From: Oribacterium sp. UBA4274
Lineage (GTDB): Bacteria; Bacillota; Clostridia; Lachnospirales; Lachnospiraceae
Assembly: GCA_002396005.1 (NCBI GenBank)
Contig: DGVW01000050.1
Location: 1 to 42,764, forward strand
Length of the DNA: 42,764 bases
Reading direction: 5' to 3'
Within the stretch, counting starts at the first letter, position 1. Every line of letters starts with the position of its first letter. Shown piece after piece: positions 15,541-23,664 of this stretch. A program made the translations under genes and the position numbers. The notes beneath the pieces were generated by a model. It was not told the DNA's origin, made no database searches, and was given only the letters and a program-made list of their open reading frames with translations.

Positions 15541-18500
15541 ATGAGACCTATCACTATAACATTGCAGGCATTCGGCTCCTATGGTGCAAAAACAACTATT
15601 GACTTCACTAAATCCAAGCAGAATCTTTTCCTTGTAACAGGAGATACCGGTGCAGGCAAAACCACCATATTTGATGCTATCGTTTTTGCCCTTTATGGCG
15701 AGGCCAGCTCTGTAACAAACAAAAAAGACGGAACCGAGCTCCAAAGCCAGTATGTGGATCTGGATGTAGAGCCTTACGTCGAACTTTCATTCTCAGAAAC
15801 CGAAGGTGGTGAGGATAATGTTTACACTGTGCGCAGAGTACCCAGACATTTGCGTCCGGGCAAGCGAAAGGGCGCCAAGGATCAGGCTATCAGCGAGTCT
15901 GTTTCACTCATACTTCCGGACGGAACAGAATATGCGCCAAAGGAAGTAAACAATAAAATTGAAGAAATCGTAGGTCTCAACAAAGGTCAATTCATGCAGG
16001 TTGCCATGATTGCCCAAGGTGAGTTCATGGAGCTTCTGCGTGCCAGATCCGACGATAAGAAAATCATATTCAGGAAGCTTTTCTCCACCGGCATGTATCA
16101 GAAAATAGTGGATGTTCTGTTCGATAAAAAGAAGGAACTCTCCGAGTCCATAAAATCCATCAGTACAGCCTGCAAAACAGATATCAATCATGTGCAGGTC
16201 ACCTCGTCATTTCCGGAGGCTTCCGCACTGTCGGCTCTCCAACACAGCATAACAGCCGGAGATAAGTTCAATGTCGCCGATACAGAGTCCTTCGTTGACA
16301 TATTGGAGAAGCTTTGCGAATACTTGTCAGTTGAAATCTCTACCGAGAAGAGCACCTACGACACACTTACAAAAGAGCGTGACAGCTATAGAGCCGCTCT
16401 TTCAAGCGGTGAAACACTCATGGTTTCCTTTAAGCAGCTTGAAGATGCCGAAGCCGCACTAAAAAAATACCATGAGGACTCTGCAAAGATGGAAGAACTC
16501 GAGCATCTGGCACAGCGTATAAGCACTGCTTATGATATCAAAGGAGCCTTCACACTTTACAGCGACAAACTGAAATCCTTATCCGAAGCTAAAGAAAAGT
16601 TAAAAGAGCAGGAGCATAACCTTCCGGCACTTACCGCCAAAAGCGATGAGACTGCAGCTCTGGAAACAGAAGCTCAAAAAATATCAGTCAAGGAGGCTGA
16701 AGCCTATGCAACCGAGCTTGACCGTGTCACAAAGTCCATGAAGGTATTTAAAAGCATAGAAGAGGCCGGGAAGCGTTTGGCAGAGTCTGCGGAGAAACTG
16801 AAGCATGGTGAAATATCGGTTCAAAATGCAGAAAAGGCCTACACTGACTACGAAAAAGCTGAAACCTCCTGGAGAAAGCGAAGCGATGAGCTTTCAGGCA
16901 CTCCAAAAATGCGTGCTGTCTGGGATGGAAAAAGCAAGCAGCTCTCAGCTCTTACCACAGAATACGAGTCTGCCAGATCAACCTACATCGACGTTGAAAA
17001 ACAGAAAGAAACCGTTAAGACTGCTCAGTCCTTATATCTAAAAGCGAGAGAGGCCTATACTGTATATAATACCGATTTCACAGAGAAGCAAAATGCTTTT
17101 CTTGATGCACAGGCAGGGCTCATCGCTAGAGAAAAGCTGGTACCCGGACACCCTTGTCCAGTATGCGGTTCTCTGGAGCATCCGGCACCTTGCAGGCTTT
17201 CTGATGAGCATAAGGAGCTCACACGAGAACTCATCGATAAGATGTCTTCACAGAACAATCTCTTGAGAGAGAAGCTTGAAGCAGCGGCATCTAGAGCAAA
17301 ATCAGCCACTGAACTTCTCAGCGAAAAGCAAAGCAATCTGACCACATTACTCGATGCACTCCTGGTCAAAATCCGTGAACTTATACCGGATCTTCCCGCA
17401 GATATCAGTATAAAAACCGCCATGGAAGCCCTGAATAATTGGAAAGCGGAGCTGCAAAAAGAAGATAAGCAGCTTAAGGCAGCAGAAAAAGAATTATCTG
17501 AATTAACAGAAAAGTTAAGGGCCGGGGCAGACAGAAAACCTGTGCTTAAGGCTTCTCTGGATACAGCAATTGCTGCTTTATCAGATCTGAAAGCAGAGGT
17601 AGCCACCAAAAAGCAGGAGCTTGTAAGTCTGGAATCCCAAAAGGATTTCGAAAGCCCCGAAGCTGCCCAAAGTGCTCTAACTACCTTGAAAGCCTCAAAG
17701 GATAAAGCAGAGGCCGCTTTTAAGGCAGCTCAGGAATCAGCCAATACTGCAAGGGCCGCCGTAGAATCGTCTCTCACACTTATCAATCGGTACAAGGCCG
17801 AGCTCCCTTCACTCTGCGACGAAGCAGATAGCCGCAGAGAAGCCTACGAAAAAGCATTGGCAGACCTTAACATGACCGAGGATGAATGGCAGGAAACAAC
17901 CAGCTCCTATAAAAAAGAAATTGTAAATGATTATAAAAAGACTATAGATGCATACAAAAATGGCAAAACAAGCGCAGAGGCAATGCTCAATACCGCAAAG
18001 CATGCCATCGGCGATAAATCAAAGCCGAATCTGGACCAATTGAGGGAACAGGTTGCTGCAGTAGAGATAAAATGGACTGCCTCTGCAGACAGATTATCTT
18101 CTCTCAGCAAAGATCAGAGCGCCGATGTTTCTGCATTTAAGGCCCTGTCATCACAGATGCAGGACAGAGCGGAAGTTATGACCGCCTACAACCGCTACGA
18201 CAGTCTGTATAACCGCCTGGCAGGAAAACTTTCAGGCGCACACATGGATATCGAGACATTTGTCCAGAGATATTATCTTGAGCGTATCCTGTATGCCGCC
18301 AATGTAAGATTCCGGGAGATGTCCGCGGGCCAGTTTGAGCTCCGCATGGTAGATGCCGAAATGGCAGGCGCAGGAAAGAATCGGGGCCTGGACCTAATGG
18401 TTTATTCCACAGTCACAGGAAAGACCAGAGAGGTACGTACCTTGTCCGGAGGAGAGTCTTTCATGGCTGCTCTGTCTCTTGCTCTTGGTATGGCTGACCA

Positions 18501-18735
18501 GATACAGGAAAACTCTGCAGCCATCAATCTGGATGTAATGTTTATAGATGAGGGTTTTGGTTCTTTGGATGATCATTCAAGAGACCAGGCTATAAAGGTT
18601 CTGCAGCAGATGGCCAGAGGTTCAAAGCTGATAGGCATCATTTCCCATGTGTCCGAGCTCAAGCAGATGATAGATGATCAACTGCAGATCACAAAAGACG
18701 AGAGTGGAAGCCATGTAAAATGGCAGTTAAGTTAG
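15541..18735 (+). CDS. sbcC: SbcC (Rad50-like) ATPase subunit
   Basis: SMC-type ATPase partner of SbcD. Head domain parts: Walker A GDTGAGKTTIFDAIVF (about residues 35-50) with Q-loop GQFMQVAMIAQGEF (about 150); C-terminal signature LSGGESFMAALSLALG (about 965) and Walker B NLDVMFIDEGFGSLDD (about 998). Between them two long Ala/Glu/Lys/Ser-rich coiled-coil arms flank the zinc hook CPVCGSLEHP (Cys pair near residue 538-541). At 1064 residues it is full length. Ends before a weak hairpin. Confidence 0.96.
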   Translation: MRPITITLQAFGSYGAKTTIDFTKSKQNLFLVTGDTGAGKTTIFDAIVFALYGEASSVTNKKDGTELQSQYVDLDVEPYVELSFSETEGGEDNVYTVRRVPRHLRPGKRKGAKDQAISESVSLILPDGTEYAPKEVNNKIEEIVGLNKGQFMQVAMIAQGEFMELLRARSDDKKIIFRKLFSTGMYQKIVDVLFDKKKELSESIKSISTACKTDINHVQVTSSFPEASALSALQHSITAGDKFNVADTESFVDILEKLCEYLSVEISTEKSTYDTLTKERDSYRAALSSGETLMVSFKQLEDAEAALKKYHEDSAKMEELEHLAQRISTAYDIKGAFTLYSDKLKSLSEAKEKLKEQEHNLPALTAKSDETAALETEAQKISVKEAEAYATELDRVTKSMKVFKSIEEAGKRLAESAEKLKHGEISVQNAEKAYTDYEKAETSWRKRSDELSGTPKMRAVWDGKSKQLSALTTEYESARSTYIDVEKQKETVKTAQSLYLKAREAYTVYNTDFTEKQNAFLDAQAGLIAREKLVPGHPCPVCGSLEHPAPCRLSDEHKELTRELIDKMSSQNNLLREKLEAAASRAKSATELLSEKQSNLTTLLDALLVKIRELIPDLPADISIKTAMEALNNWKAELQKEDKQLKAAEKELSELTEKLRAGADRKPVLKASLDTAIAALSDLKAEVATKKQELVSLESQKDFESPEAAQSALTTLKASKDKAEAAFKAAQESANTARAAVESSLTLINRYKAELPSLCDEADSRREAYEKALADLNMTEDEWQETTSSYKKEIVNDYKKTIDAYKNGKTSAEAMLNTAKHAIGDKSKPNLDQLREQVAAVEIKWTASADRLSSLSKDQSADVSAFKALSSQMQDRAEVMTAYNRYDSLYNRLAGKLSGAHMDIETFVQRYYLERILYAANVRFREMSAGQFELRMVDAEMAGAGKNRGLDLMVYSTVTGKTREVRTLSGGESFMAALSLALGMADQIQENSAAINLDVMFIDEGFGSLDDHSRDQAIKVLQQMARGSKLIGIISHVSELKQMIDDQLQITKDESGSHVKWQLS

Positions 18736-18757
18736 TTCATTTATTGAAGGTCAACTT

Positions 18758-18782
18758 GGGTTGATTTAAAATCACCTTTTTC
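18758..18782 (+). terminator. Possible weak terminator of sbcDC
   Basis: GGT-GAT and ATCACC can pair with one bulged T around an A/T loop, followed by CTTTTTC and another T-run. The stem is short, so the call is tentative. Confidence 0.45.
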
Positions 18783-18855
18783 TTTTTTAGATTAGATTCT
18801 GTAAATATAGTGCTACAATATACTTTGTATCTACATACAGAAAGAAGGATAAGTC

Positions 18856-19296
18856 ATGAGTAAATTTGAAAATCTTCAGAAAGATATGATTGCTGCTATG
18901 AAGGCAAGAGACAAAGCGAGAAAGGATGCTATATCATCTGTTATCTCTGATATCAAAAAAGTTGCCATTGATTCCGGTAACAGAGACAATATCGGTGATG
19001 ACCTGGTTGATCAGGTTATACTTAAGTCTTTAAAAACAGTAAAAGAGCAGATCGATACCTGTCCGGATGACAGAGCAGAGCTCAAGGCAGAATATCAGTT
19101 CAGATACGATGTCATCAATGAATACGCTCCGGCCATGATGTCAGAGGACGAGATCAAGGCATTCCTGAATGAAAAGTTTGCTGACGTAATCGCAACCAAA
19201 AACAAAGGTGCCATCATGAAGGAAATCATGCCGGCACTCAAGGGCAAAGCCGATGGCAAGGTTATCAATATGATCGTTGCCGAGCTTTGCAAATAA
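18856..19296 (+). CDS. yqeY: YqeY/GatB-tail-like domain protein
   Basis: A 146-residue all-helical protein of the YqeY family, related to the C-terminal tRNA-contact domain of GatB. The N-terminal LQKDMIAAMKARDKARKDA and the C-terminal GAIMKEIMPALKGKADGKVI blocks are characteristic of the family, and the length is normal (about 148). Relatives are often assumed to act in tRNA or translation contexts, but a firm function is not established. Ribosome site AAAGGA precedes the ATG; TACAAT at 18814-18819 is a possible -10 box. A strong terminator follows. Confidence 0.9.
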   Translation: MSKFENLQKDMIAAMKARDKARKDAISSVISDIKKVAIDSGNRDNIGDDLVDQVILKSLKTVKEQIDTCPDDRAELKAEYQFRYDVINEYAPAMMSEDEIKAFLNEKFADVIATKNKGAIMKEIMPALKGKADGKVINMIVAELCK

Positions 19297-19304
19297 CATA
19301 AATA

Positions 19305-19338
19305 AAAAGAACCGAGACCAAAAGTCCCGGTTCTTTTT
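19305..19338. terminator. Terminator of yqeY, also usable from the minus strand
   Basis: AAAAGAACCGAGAC pairs with GTCCCGGTTCTTTT (one mismatch) around a CAAAA-type loop, with A-rich left and T5 right flanks. It separates yqeY from the convergent small ORF. Confidence 0.88.
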
Positions 19339-19354
19339 ACATCCAAAAGCATAA

Positions 19355-19525
19355 TCAGAGTCTGACTCTATCAAGCTCTAGTTCTTTCTTCTGTGAGCTG
19401 ATTTTAAAAGGAATGATAACAGCCTCATCCTTGTAGGTATGAAAGCAGCTTACTCGCTCATCCGCAAGACGTTCAATCCTTTCAAAGCTTCTCATACGTA
19501 ATTCTTTGTTACTTATGACTAACAT
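19355..19525 (-). CDS. Hypothetical small protein (56 aa)
   Basis: A short open frame on the minus strand encoding 56 residues, beginning MLVISNKELRMRSFERIERL and ending ELELDRVRL. It has an AGGGTG ribosome site 5 nt before the ATG, a TATAAT -10 box (19574-19579 on this strand) about 50 nt upstream, and a shared terminator just past its stop. The product is charged, probably an N-terminal helix (ELRMRSFERIERLADERV) and a short beta part (AVIIPFKI). There is no signal or membrane segment. I do not know the family; the start, promoter and terminator make a real gene likely. Confidence 0.6.
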   Translation of the reverse strand: MLVISNKELRMRSFERIERLADERVSCFHTYKDEAVIIPFKISSQKKELELDRVRL

Positions 19526-19832
19526 AATACACCCTACACTATCAGTTTTGATAATTTTCCCCTCAAGTATTATTATAGCGTACTTTATTAATTTTTTAGA
19601 ATTTATTTTTTATTAAAATAATATTGTCAATAAATATTTTTTATGTAAATCATAATCTGCTGCTATACGATTATTGTGATAATCCGTAATTATCTGTAAC
19701 TAAGTTGCCGACATACCTCTTAGGGACATGAAAAGGTCGGATATTTGTTGTATTATAAATATATCTAAGCTTTGTTTGTGATATCGGTCTTGGATGTCCA
19801 AATGATTGATATCATCATAGAGAGGTTCTTTT
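19526..19832. other. AT-rich intergenic region between divergent genes
   Basis: About 300 nt without a convincing gene. It holds the candidate -10 box of the 56-aa gene (19574-19579, minus) and, nearer the lipoprotein, a short inverted repeat CCGAC/GTCGG (about 19708 and 19736) enclosing an A/G-rich loop. A TATAAA at 19754 could be a -10 for the lipoprotein, but no -35 is seen. Confidence 0.5.
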
Positions 19833-20633
19833 ATGAATAGAAATAACAACTCCAGAAAAGGTAATGCTGCACATGACGCAGATACAGTTCTCATTACGGG
19901 AAAGTCTGTACACCGCGGAATAAGATATAGACTATACAGATTTGCGCTTATCATGGCTCTTTCTGCGTTTTTCATCGGAGGCTGCACCGCTAATGAAATT
20001 CCTGAAGCAGGTATGGATGCCTGGGACAAAGAAGAGAGTTCCCTGGCAGCGGAAGAAGCTGAAACTGCTGTCGAGAATGATGCGGAATCAGAAACCGAAG
20101 CTGACGAAAAAACAGCTTCTGCTGAAAAATCAAAGTCTGACGAGCCAGCCGACAGTAAAGAAAACAAAAAAATCGAGGCCGCAACTGACAAAGTAAAGGA
20201 AGGATTATTGTCCATTATACAAAAAAAGCCTGCCAAAACCGAATGGGTAAAATATGACGATCTGGAGTCAGCTCAGAATGCCTCAGGACTTATCATCTCA
20301 AAAAATGTACTCACTCAGATAAAAGACTATGATCAGATCGAGTACAGAGCCATCGAAAACACCATGATAGAAGTCATTTTCCGAGACAAAAACGGCACAG
20401 AAGGCTACCGTTTCAGACAGGGCTACGGAACCGGCGATATAAGTGGTGACAACAAGGATTATGACGATGATAACGAATACAAGATAGGCAAGACCATCGT
20501 TCATACCAAAGGGTCAAATGGTCATATCGCAGTTGCCTCATATACAGATGGCAAACTTACCTATGCATTTGTCGGAGCAGCCTACCAGCCAACACTTTTG
20601 GAGCTTATGGGCATGTATTATCTGTTTGGTTAG
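19833..20633 (+). CDS. Putative lipoprotein of unknown function
   Basis: A 266-residue product. A 33-residue hydrophilic, basic lead comes before the hydrophobic run LYRFALIMALSAFFIGGC; the GGC fits a lipobox with Cys51 as lipidation site. The n-region is unusually long, and no closer start codon exists. After the Cys comes an acidic Ala/Glu/Lys/Ser linker (about 55-125) and a small folded domain (about 135-266) rich in Tyr, Asp and Gly (YRFRQGYGTGDISGDNKDYD), with the pattern of a two-layer alpha/beta domain. GAGAGG precedes the ATG. I do not recognise the folded domain. It is followed by another exported protein of unknown function. Confidence 0.75.
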   Translation: MNRNNNSRKGNAAHDADTVLITGKSVHRGIRYRLYRFALIMALSAFFIGGCTANEIPEAGMDAWDKEESSLAAEEAETAVENDAESETEADEKTASAEKSKSDEPADSKENKKIEAATDKVKEGLLSIIQKKPAKTEWVKYDDLESAQNASGLIISKNVLTQIKDYDQIEYRAIENTMIEVIFRDKNGTEGYRFRQGYGTGDISGDNKDYDDDNEYKIGKTIVHTKGSNGHIAVASYTDGKLTYAFVGAAYQPTLLELMGMYYLFG

Positions 20634-20675
20634 AAAAGATAGATATTTTGTATCAGTGTTGGGTGATTATTACAT

Positions 20676-20712
20676 TTTTGTGACACTTTTGTGACGAAAA
20701 CAAGTGTATAAT
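20676..20712 (+). promoter_or_regulatory. Candidate activated promoter with direct repeats
   Basis: TTTTGTGAC occurs at 20676-20684 and again at 20687-20695, an 11-bp period, and TATAAT follows at 20707-20712. There is no good -35, so an OmpR/PhoB-type activator on the repeats is plausible. The start codon is about 180 nt further on, leaving a long leader. Confidence 0.45.
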
Positions 20713-20895
20713 CATTTCAGTTAGAACTTGATCGGATAATTACTATTATTTTTGATACTAAATTTGTGAAATTAAACGGATTTGATTTGCGGATTTAAGC
20801 ATCTGAAATAAACACCTTATTTGACTTTCGGACTATAGGATATTACCGGAAGAGATATACAGGAGGTATCATTTTTCTAGGAGGGAGCGGGTGTT

Positions 20896-21381
20896 ATGAG
20901 GTTCAGAAGGGTATCTATCAATATTATGGTTTTGTTTATGGTTGCCATTGTCGTTTGCGGCATGACAAGCCATTTTGAAATAAAAAAGAAGGTTATCGGC
21001 AAAGAACAGTTTATAGATCTGGCAAGCAACAGTGGTTTTCAAGTTGAGGACAGTACTTATCAATACGAACAGGTTTCAGGTCTTAAAAGCGCTATACATG
21101 CGTACAACACTGATGGCAGTCTGGTATATGAATTCTATACCTTTAAGGATCAGGATACTGCAGATCAGGAATTCGACATATTCAGAAAAACTTTAGGTGA
21201 TTCTTTTAATGCTGCCAATGATTCCAGTTATTCCGGAGAGAATTATCTTGTCTATAATATGAGCGATGCTCAGGAGTATCATCACTTGTGTGCTGTAGAT
21301 AACACGTTGTTCTATGCCAAGTCTCCCGATGAAAACAAAGACGAAGTCAGAGACTTTGCCAAGGTCTTTGGATATAACTGA
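20896..21381 (+). CDS. Membrane-anchored protein of unknown function
   Basis: A 161-residue product with an N-terminal anchor (about residues 8-24, VSINIMVLFMVAIVVCGM) after a basic MRFRR start, then an extracytoplasmic domain of about 135 residues. The domain begins KEQFIDLASNSGFQVED and has alternating helices and strands rich in Tyr and Asp (YEFYTFKDQDTADQEFDIF). A Cys in the anchor lacks a convincing lipobox. Ribosome sites AGGAGG occur twice upstream, the nearer (GGAGGGAG) about 10 nt before the ATG. The family is not recognised; similar small domains occur in Clostridia as anonymous exported proteins. It ends at a hairpin shared with deoC. Confidence 0.75.
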   Translation: MRFRRVSINIMVLFMVAIVVCGMTSHFEIKKKVIGKEQFIDLASNSGFQVEDSTYQYEQVSGLKSAIHAYNTDGSLVYEFYTFKDQDTADQEFDIFRKTLGDSFNAANDSSYSGENYLVYNMSDAQEYHHLCAVDNTLFYAKSPDENKDEVRDFAKVFGYN

Positions 21382-21392
21382 TACAGCTTAAA

Positions 21393-21424
21393 CGGTGGAT
21401 TTCATAACGAGATCCACCGCTTTT
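21393..21424. terminator. Hairpin terminator between convergent genes
   Basis: CGGTGGAT and ATCCACCG form an 8-bp perfect stem with an 11-nt loop, followed by CTTTT on the plus strand and a short T-run on the minus strand. It lies between the membrane-anchored protein gene and deoC. Confidence 0.75.
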
Positions 21425-21439
21425 CATGTGTCATAAAAC

Positions 21440-22078
21440 TTAACTTATTATCTTGACCCCGTTTGATGCTCCGATTCTGTCGGCGCCGGCATTAACGAGT
21501 TCCTCTGCAAATGCTTTTGTATGTATCCCTCCGCTGGCTTTGATCAAAAGACGGTCTCCCACGGTTTGCTTCATAAGAGCAACATCGGCAACAGTTGCAC
21601 CGCCTGTTGAGAAGCCTGTAGATGTCTTTACAAATCGTGCTCCAGCCTCCTCAGCAAGCTGACAGGCCTTGACCTTTTCATCCTCCGTCAGAAGACATGT
21701 CTCGATTATAACCTTAACGATAGCCGGCTTTGATGCCTCAACCACAGCCTTGATATCATCCCTGACAAAATCCCAGTTCTTATCCTTGATGGCTCCTACA
21801 TTGATCACCATATCTACTTCCCCGGCACCGGCCTTGACAGCCTGAGATGCTTCAAATGCCTTGGCCTCACTAAGCATGGCTCCCAATGGAAAACCTACGA
21901 CAACGCATGGTGTAATATCTGTTCCGGCAAGCTCCGAAACAACGGTATGTATGTGACAGGTGTTTACACAGATAGAATGAAAACCATATTTTTTGGCCTC
22001 ATTACAATATGCCTTTACCTGCTCAGTAGTAGCGTCTGCCTTAAGTATTGTATGATCGATCATCTTTGCTAAATCCAT
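21440..22078 (-). CDS. deoC: Deoxyribose-phosphate aldolase
   Basis: Class I aldolase that splits 2-deoxyribose 5-phosphate into glyceraldehyde 3-phosphate and acetaldehyde in deoxynucleoside catabolism. The 212 residues show the catalytic signatures: Asp in EVDMVINVG, Schiff-base Lys in FVKTSTGF and the second Lys in IKASGGI; it starts DLAKMIDHTILKADAT as DeoC proteins do. A TTG two codons upstream lies within 1 nt of AGGAGG, so the ATG at 22078, 7 nt from that site, is the start. No other deo gene is adjacent. Confidence 0.95.
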   Translation of the reverse strand: MDLAKMIDHTILKADATTEQVKAYCNEAKKYGFHSICVNTCHIHTVVSELAGTDITPCVVVGFPLGAMLSEAKAFEASQAVKAGAGEVDMVINVGAIKDKNWDFVRDDIKAVVEASKPAIVKVIIETCLLTEDEKVKACQLAEEAGARFVKTSTGFSTGGATVADVALMKQTVGDRLLIKASGGIHTKAFAEELVNAGADRIGASNGVKIIS

Positions 22079-22274
22079 AGCCAAACCTCCTGTTATTTTA
22101 CAATTTACGTAATGATATCAGAACCATAAATCTTTCTCCCATCCTTCAGAGAAACAGCGGGAGCCAAACTTCTTAACTTTTATCATATCTTCATTACACT
22201 ATATCAAATCAGACACCACATCAAAACCTGAACAGTCTTTTTTATTTTTTATATTCAAGGGAAAATATTTTTAG

Positions 22275-22280
22275 TATAAT
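22275..22280 (+). promoter_or_regulatory. Candidate -10 box for the AIM24-family gene
   Basis: A perfect TATAAT about 39 nt before the start codon; the matching -35 position (TATTCA) is poor. Confidence 0.4.
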
Positions 22281-22318
22281 CGTATATAACATTATACAAT
22301 CATTGAAAGGAGATTTTT

Positions 22319-23002
22319 ATGAGATATTCAATCGAAGGCAAACCTATGCCTGTTGCTATCTGTGAACTCGATGCAGGAGAAGAGATGATCACCGAGTCAG
22401 GTGCCATGGCCTGGATGAGCAACAACATGCAGATGTCTCAAGAGGGCGGTGGACTTGGTAAGATGTTTGGACGTATGCTGACAGGCGAATCCCTTTTCCT
22501 GACACACTATCAGGCTGTCGGCAACGCAGGAACTATTGCATTTGCCTCCAGTTTTCCGGGCTCTATAATCCCGATGGAGATCACTTCAGGTAAGGAAATC
22601 ATTGCCCAGAAAAATGCATTTCTTGCTTCAACAAGCGGGATTCAGCTTTCCACCTACTTCCAGAAGAAGCTCGGCAGCGGTTTCTTCGGAGGAGAAGGCT
22701 TCATCATGCAGAAGCTTTCCGGTTCAGGTACTGTATTTCTCGAGTTCGACGGTCATATCAAGGAGTACGATCTGGCCCCGGGACAGCAGCTCGTTGTAGA
22801 CACAGGCTACCTTGCAGCCATGGAAGGAACCTGTACCATGGATATCCAGCAGATAAAGGGTGTCAAGAACATACTGTTCGGTGGCGAAGGTCTCTTCAAC
22901 ACTATAATCACAGGCCCGGGTAAAGTGTGGCTCCAGACCATGCCTATCCCACAGATAGCATCCCGCCTGATTCCATATCTGCCGATCAATAGCAGTAAAT
23001 AG
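22319..23002 (+). CDS. TIGR00266/AIM24-family protein
   Basis: A 227-residue protein of the TIGR00266 family, homologous to mitochondrial AIM24, a trimeric beta-sheet fold of unknown biochemical role. Diagnostic parts are the N-terminal EGKPMPVAICELDAGEEMITESGAMAWMS, the Gly/Phe-rich GGGLGKMFGRMLTGESLFLTHY and the middle SFPGSIIPMEI block. No signal peptide. AAAGGAGA precedes the ATG. The stop codon region runs directly into the leader of the DJ-1-like gene, 23 nt upstream of its start, so they are probably an operon. Confidence 0.88.
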   Translation: MRYSIEGKPMPVAICELDAGEEMITESGAMAWMSNNMQMSQEGGGLGKMFGRMLTGESLFLTHYQAVGNAGTIAFASSFPGSIIPMEITSGKEIIAQKNAFLASTSGIQLSTYFQKKLGSGFFGGEGFIMQKLSGSGTVFLEFDGHIKEYDLAPGQQLVVDTGYLAAMEGTCTMDIQQIKGVKNILFGGEGLFNTIITGPGKVWLQTMPIPQIASRLIPYLPINSSK

Positions 23003-23025
23003 TGTTCAAGAAAGGACTCCTAATT

Positions 23026-23577
23026 ATGAATGTTTATGCTTTTATCGCCGATGGTTCAGAAGAAGTAGAGTGTCTTGCTGTAGTTGATGTTCTGAAAAGA
23101 GCCAAATTCAATGTCACTCTTGTTTCCATCAACAATGAAAAACTTGTGCACACTTCCCATAATATTGATATAATCGCTGACACAACAATCAACGACATCA
23201 ACATAGATGATGCGGATATCATGTTTCTCCCGGGCGGTGGTCTGGGCACAGAAAATTTCAAGGCTTGCGAGAGGCTTTCAGACATGCTTACAAAACATGC
23301 CGCCGAAGACAAACCTATAGCTGCAATATGTGCTGCTCCTTCAGCCCTCGGAAAGCTAGGTCTGCTTAAAGGCCGTAAAGCCACCTGTTATCCGGGTTTT
23401 GAGGATCAGCTTACCGGTGCAGCCTGCCTTCATGATGGTGTAGTGACCGACGGCAGCATTACAACAGCTCGTGGACTCGGTTACGCCCTTGATCTGGGGC
23501 TCCGTCTGGTGGAACTATACAAGAGTCCGGAAGATGCCAAAGCACTTAAAGCCGCAATACAATACGATCAGGTATAA
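23026..23577 (+). CDS. DJ-1/PfpI-family protein (YajL-like)
   Basis: A 183-residue class I glutamine-amidotransferase-like protein. The nucleophile elbow AICAAPSALG holds the reactive Cys (about residue 102), and the early Glu in GSEEVECL matches the Glu that tunes that Cys in DJ-1, which points to the DJ-1/YajL group rather than PfpI proteases. GSITTARGLGYALD matches the conserved region near the C-terminus. A GTG at 23002 overlaps the previous stop, but ATG 23026 has AAAGGA at a normal distance. Roles in oxidative stress or glyoxal/protein repair are proposed for relatives. Confidence 0.9.
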   Translation: MNVYAFIADGSEEVECLAVVDVLKRAKFNVTLVSINNEKLVHTSHNIDIIADTTINDINIDDADIMFLPGGGLGTENFKACERLSDMLTKHAAEDKPIAAICAAPSALGKLGLLKGRKATCYPGFEDQLTGAACLHDGVVTDGSITTARGLGYALDLGLRLVELYKSPEDAKALKAAIQYDQV

Positions 23578-23598
23578 TTAAATCTATTTTGTTTATAT

Positions 23599-23658
23599 CC
23601 TCACAGTTTCATGTCGAAATATACTAGACAACGTATCAATTTCTATGTAGCTGTGAGG
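23599..23658 (+). promoter_or_regulatory. Inverted repeat that can mask the ribosome site of the GGDEF/EAL gene
   Basis: CCTCACAG (23599-23606) is an exact complement of CTGTGAGG (23651-23658), and GAGG is the ribosome site. With a one-base bulge the pairing can extend through TATA. The 44-nt loop contains a small TTTC/GAAA hairpin. Function inferred. Confidence 0.45.
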
Positions 23659-23664
23659 TATATG

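Noticed and set aside
17055..17609. Minus-strand open frame (184 codons) opposite sbcC
   Set aside because: It lies within the zinc-hook and coiled-coil part of SbcC; it is Ser-rich and has no ribosome site or recognisable product.
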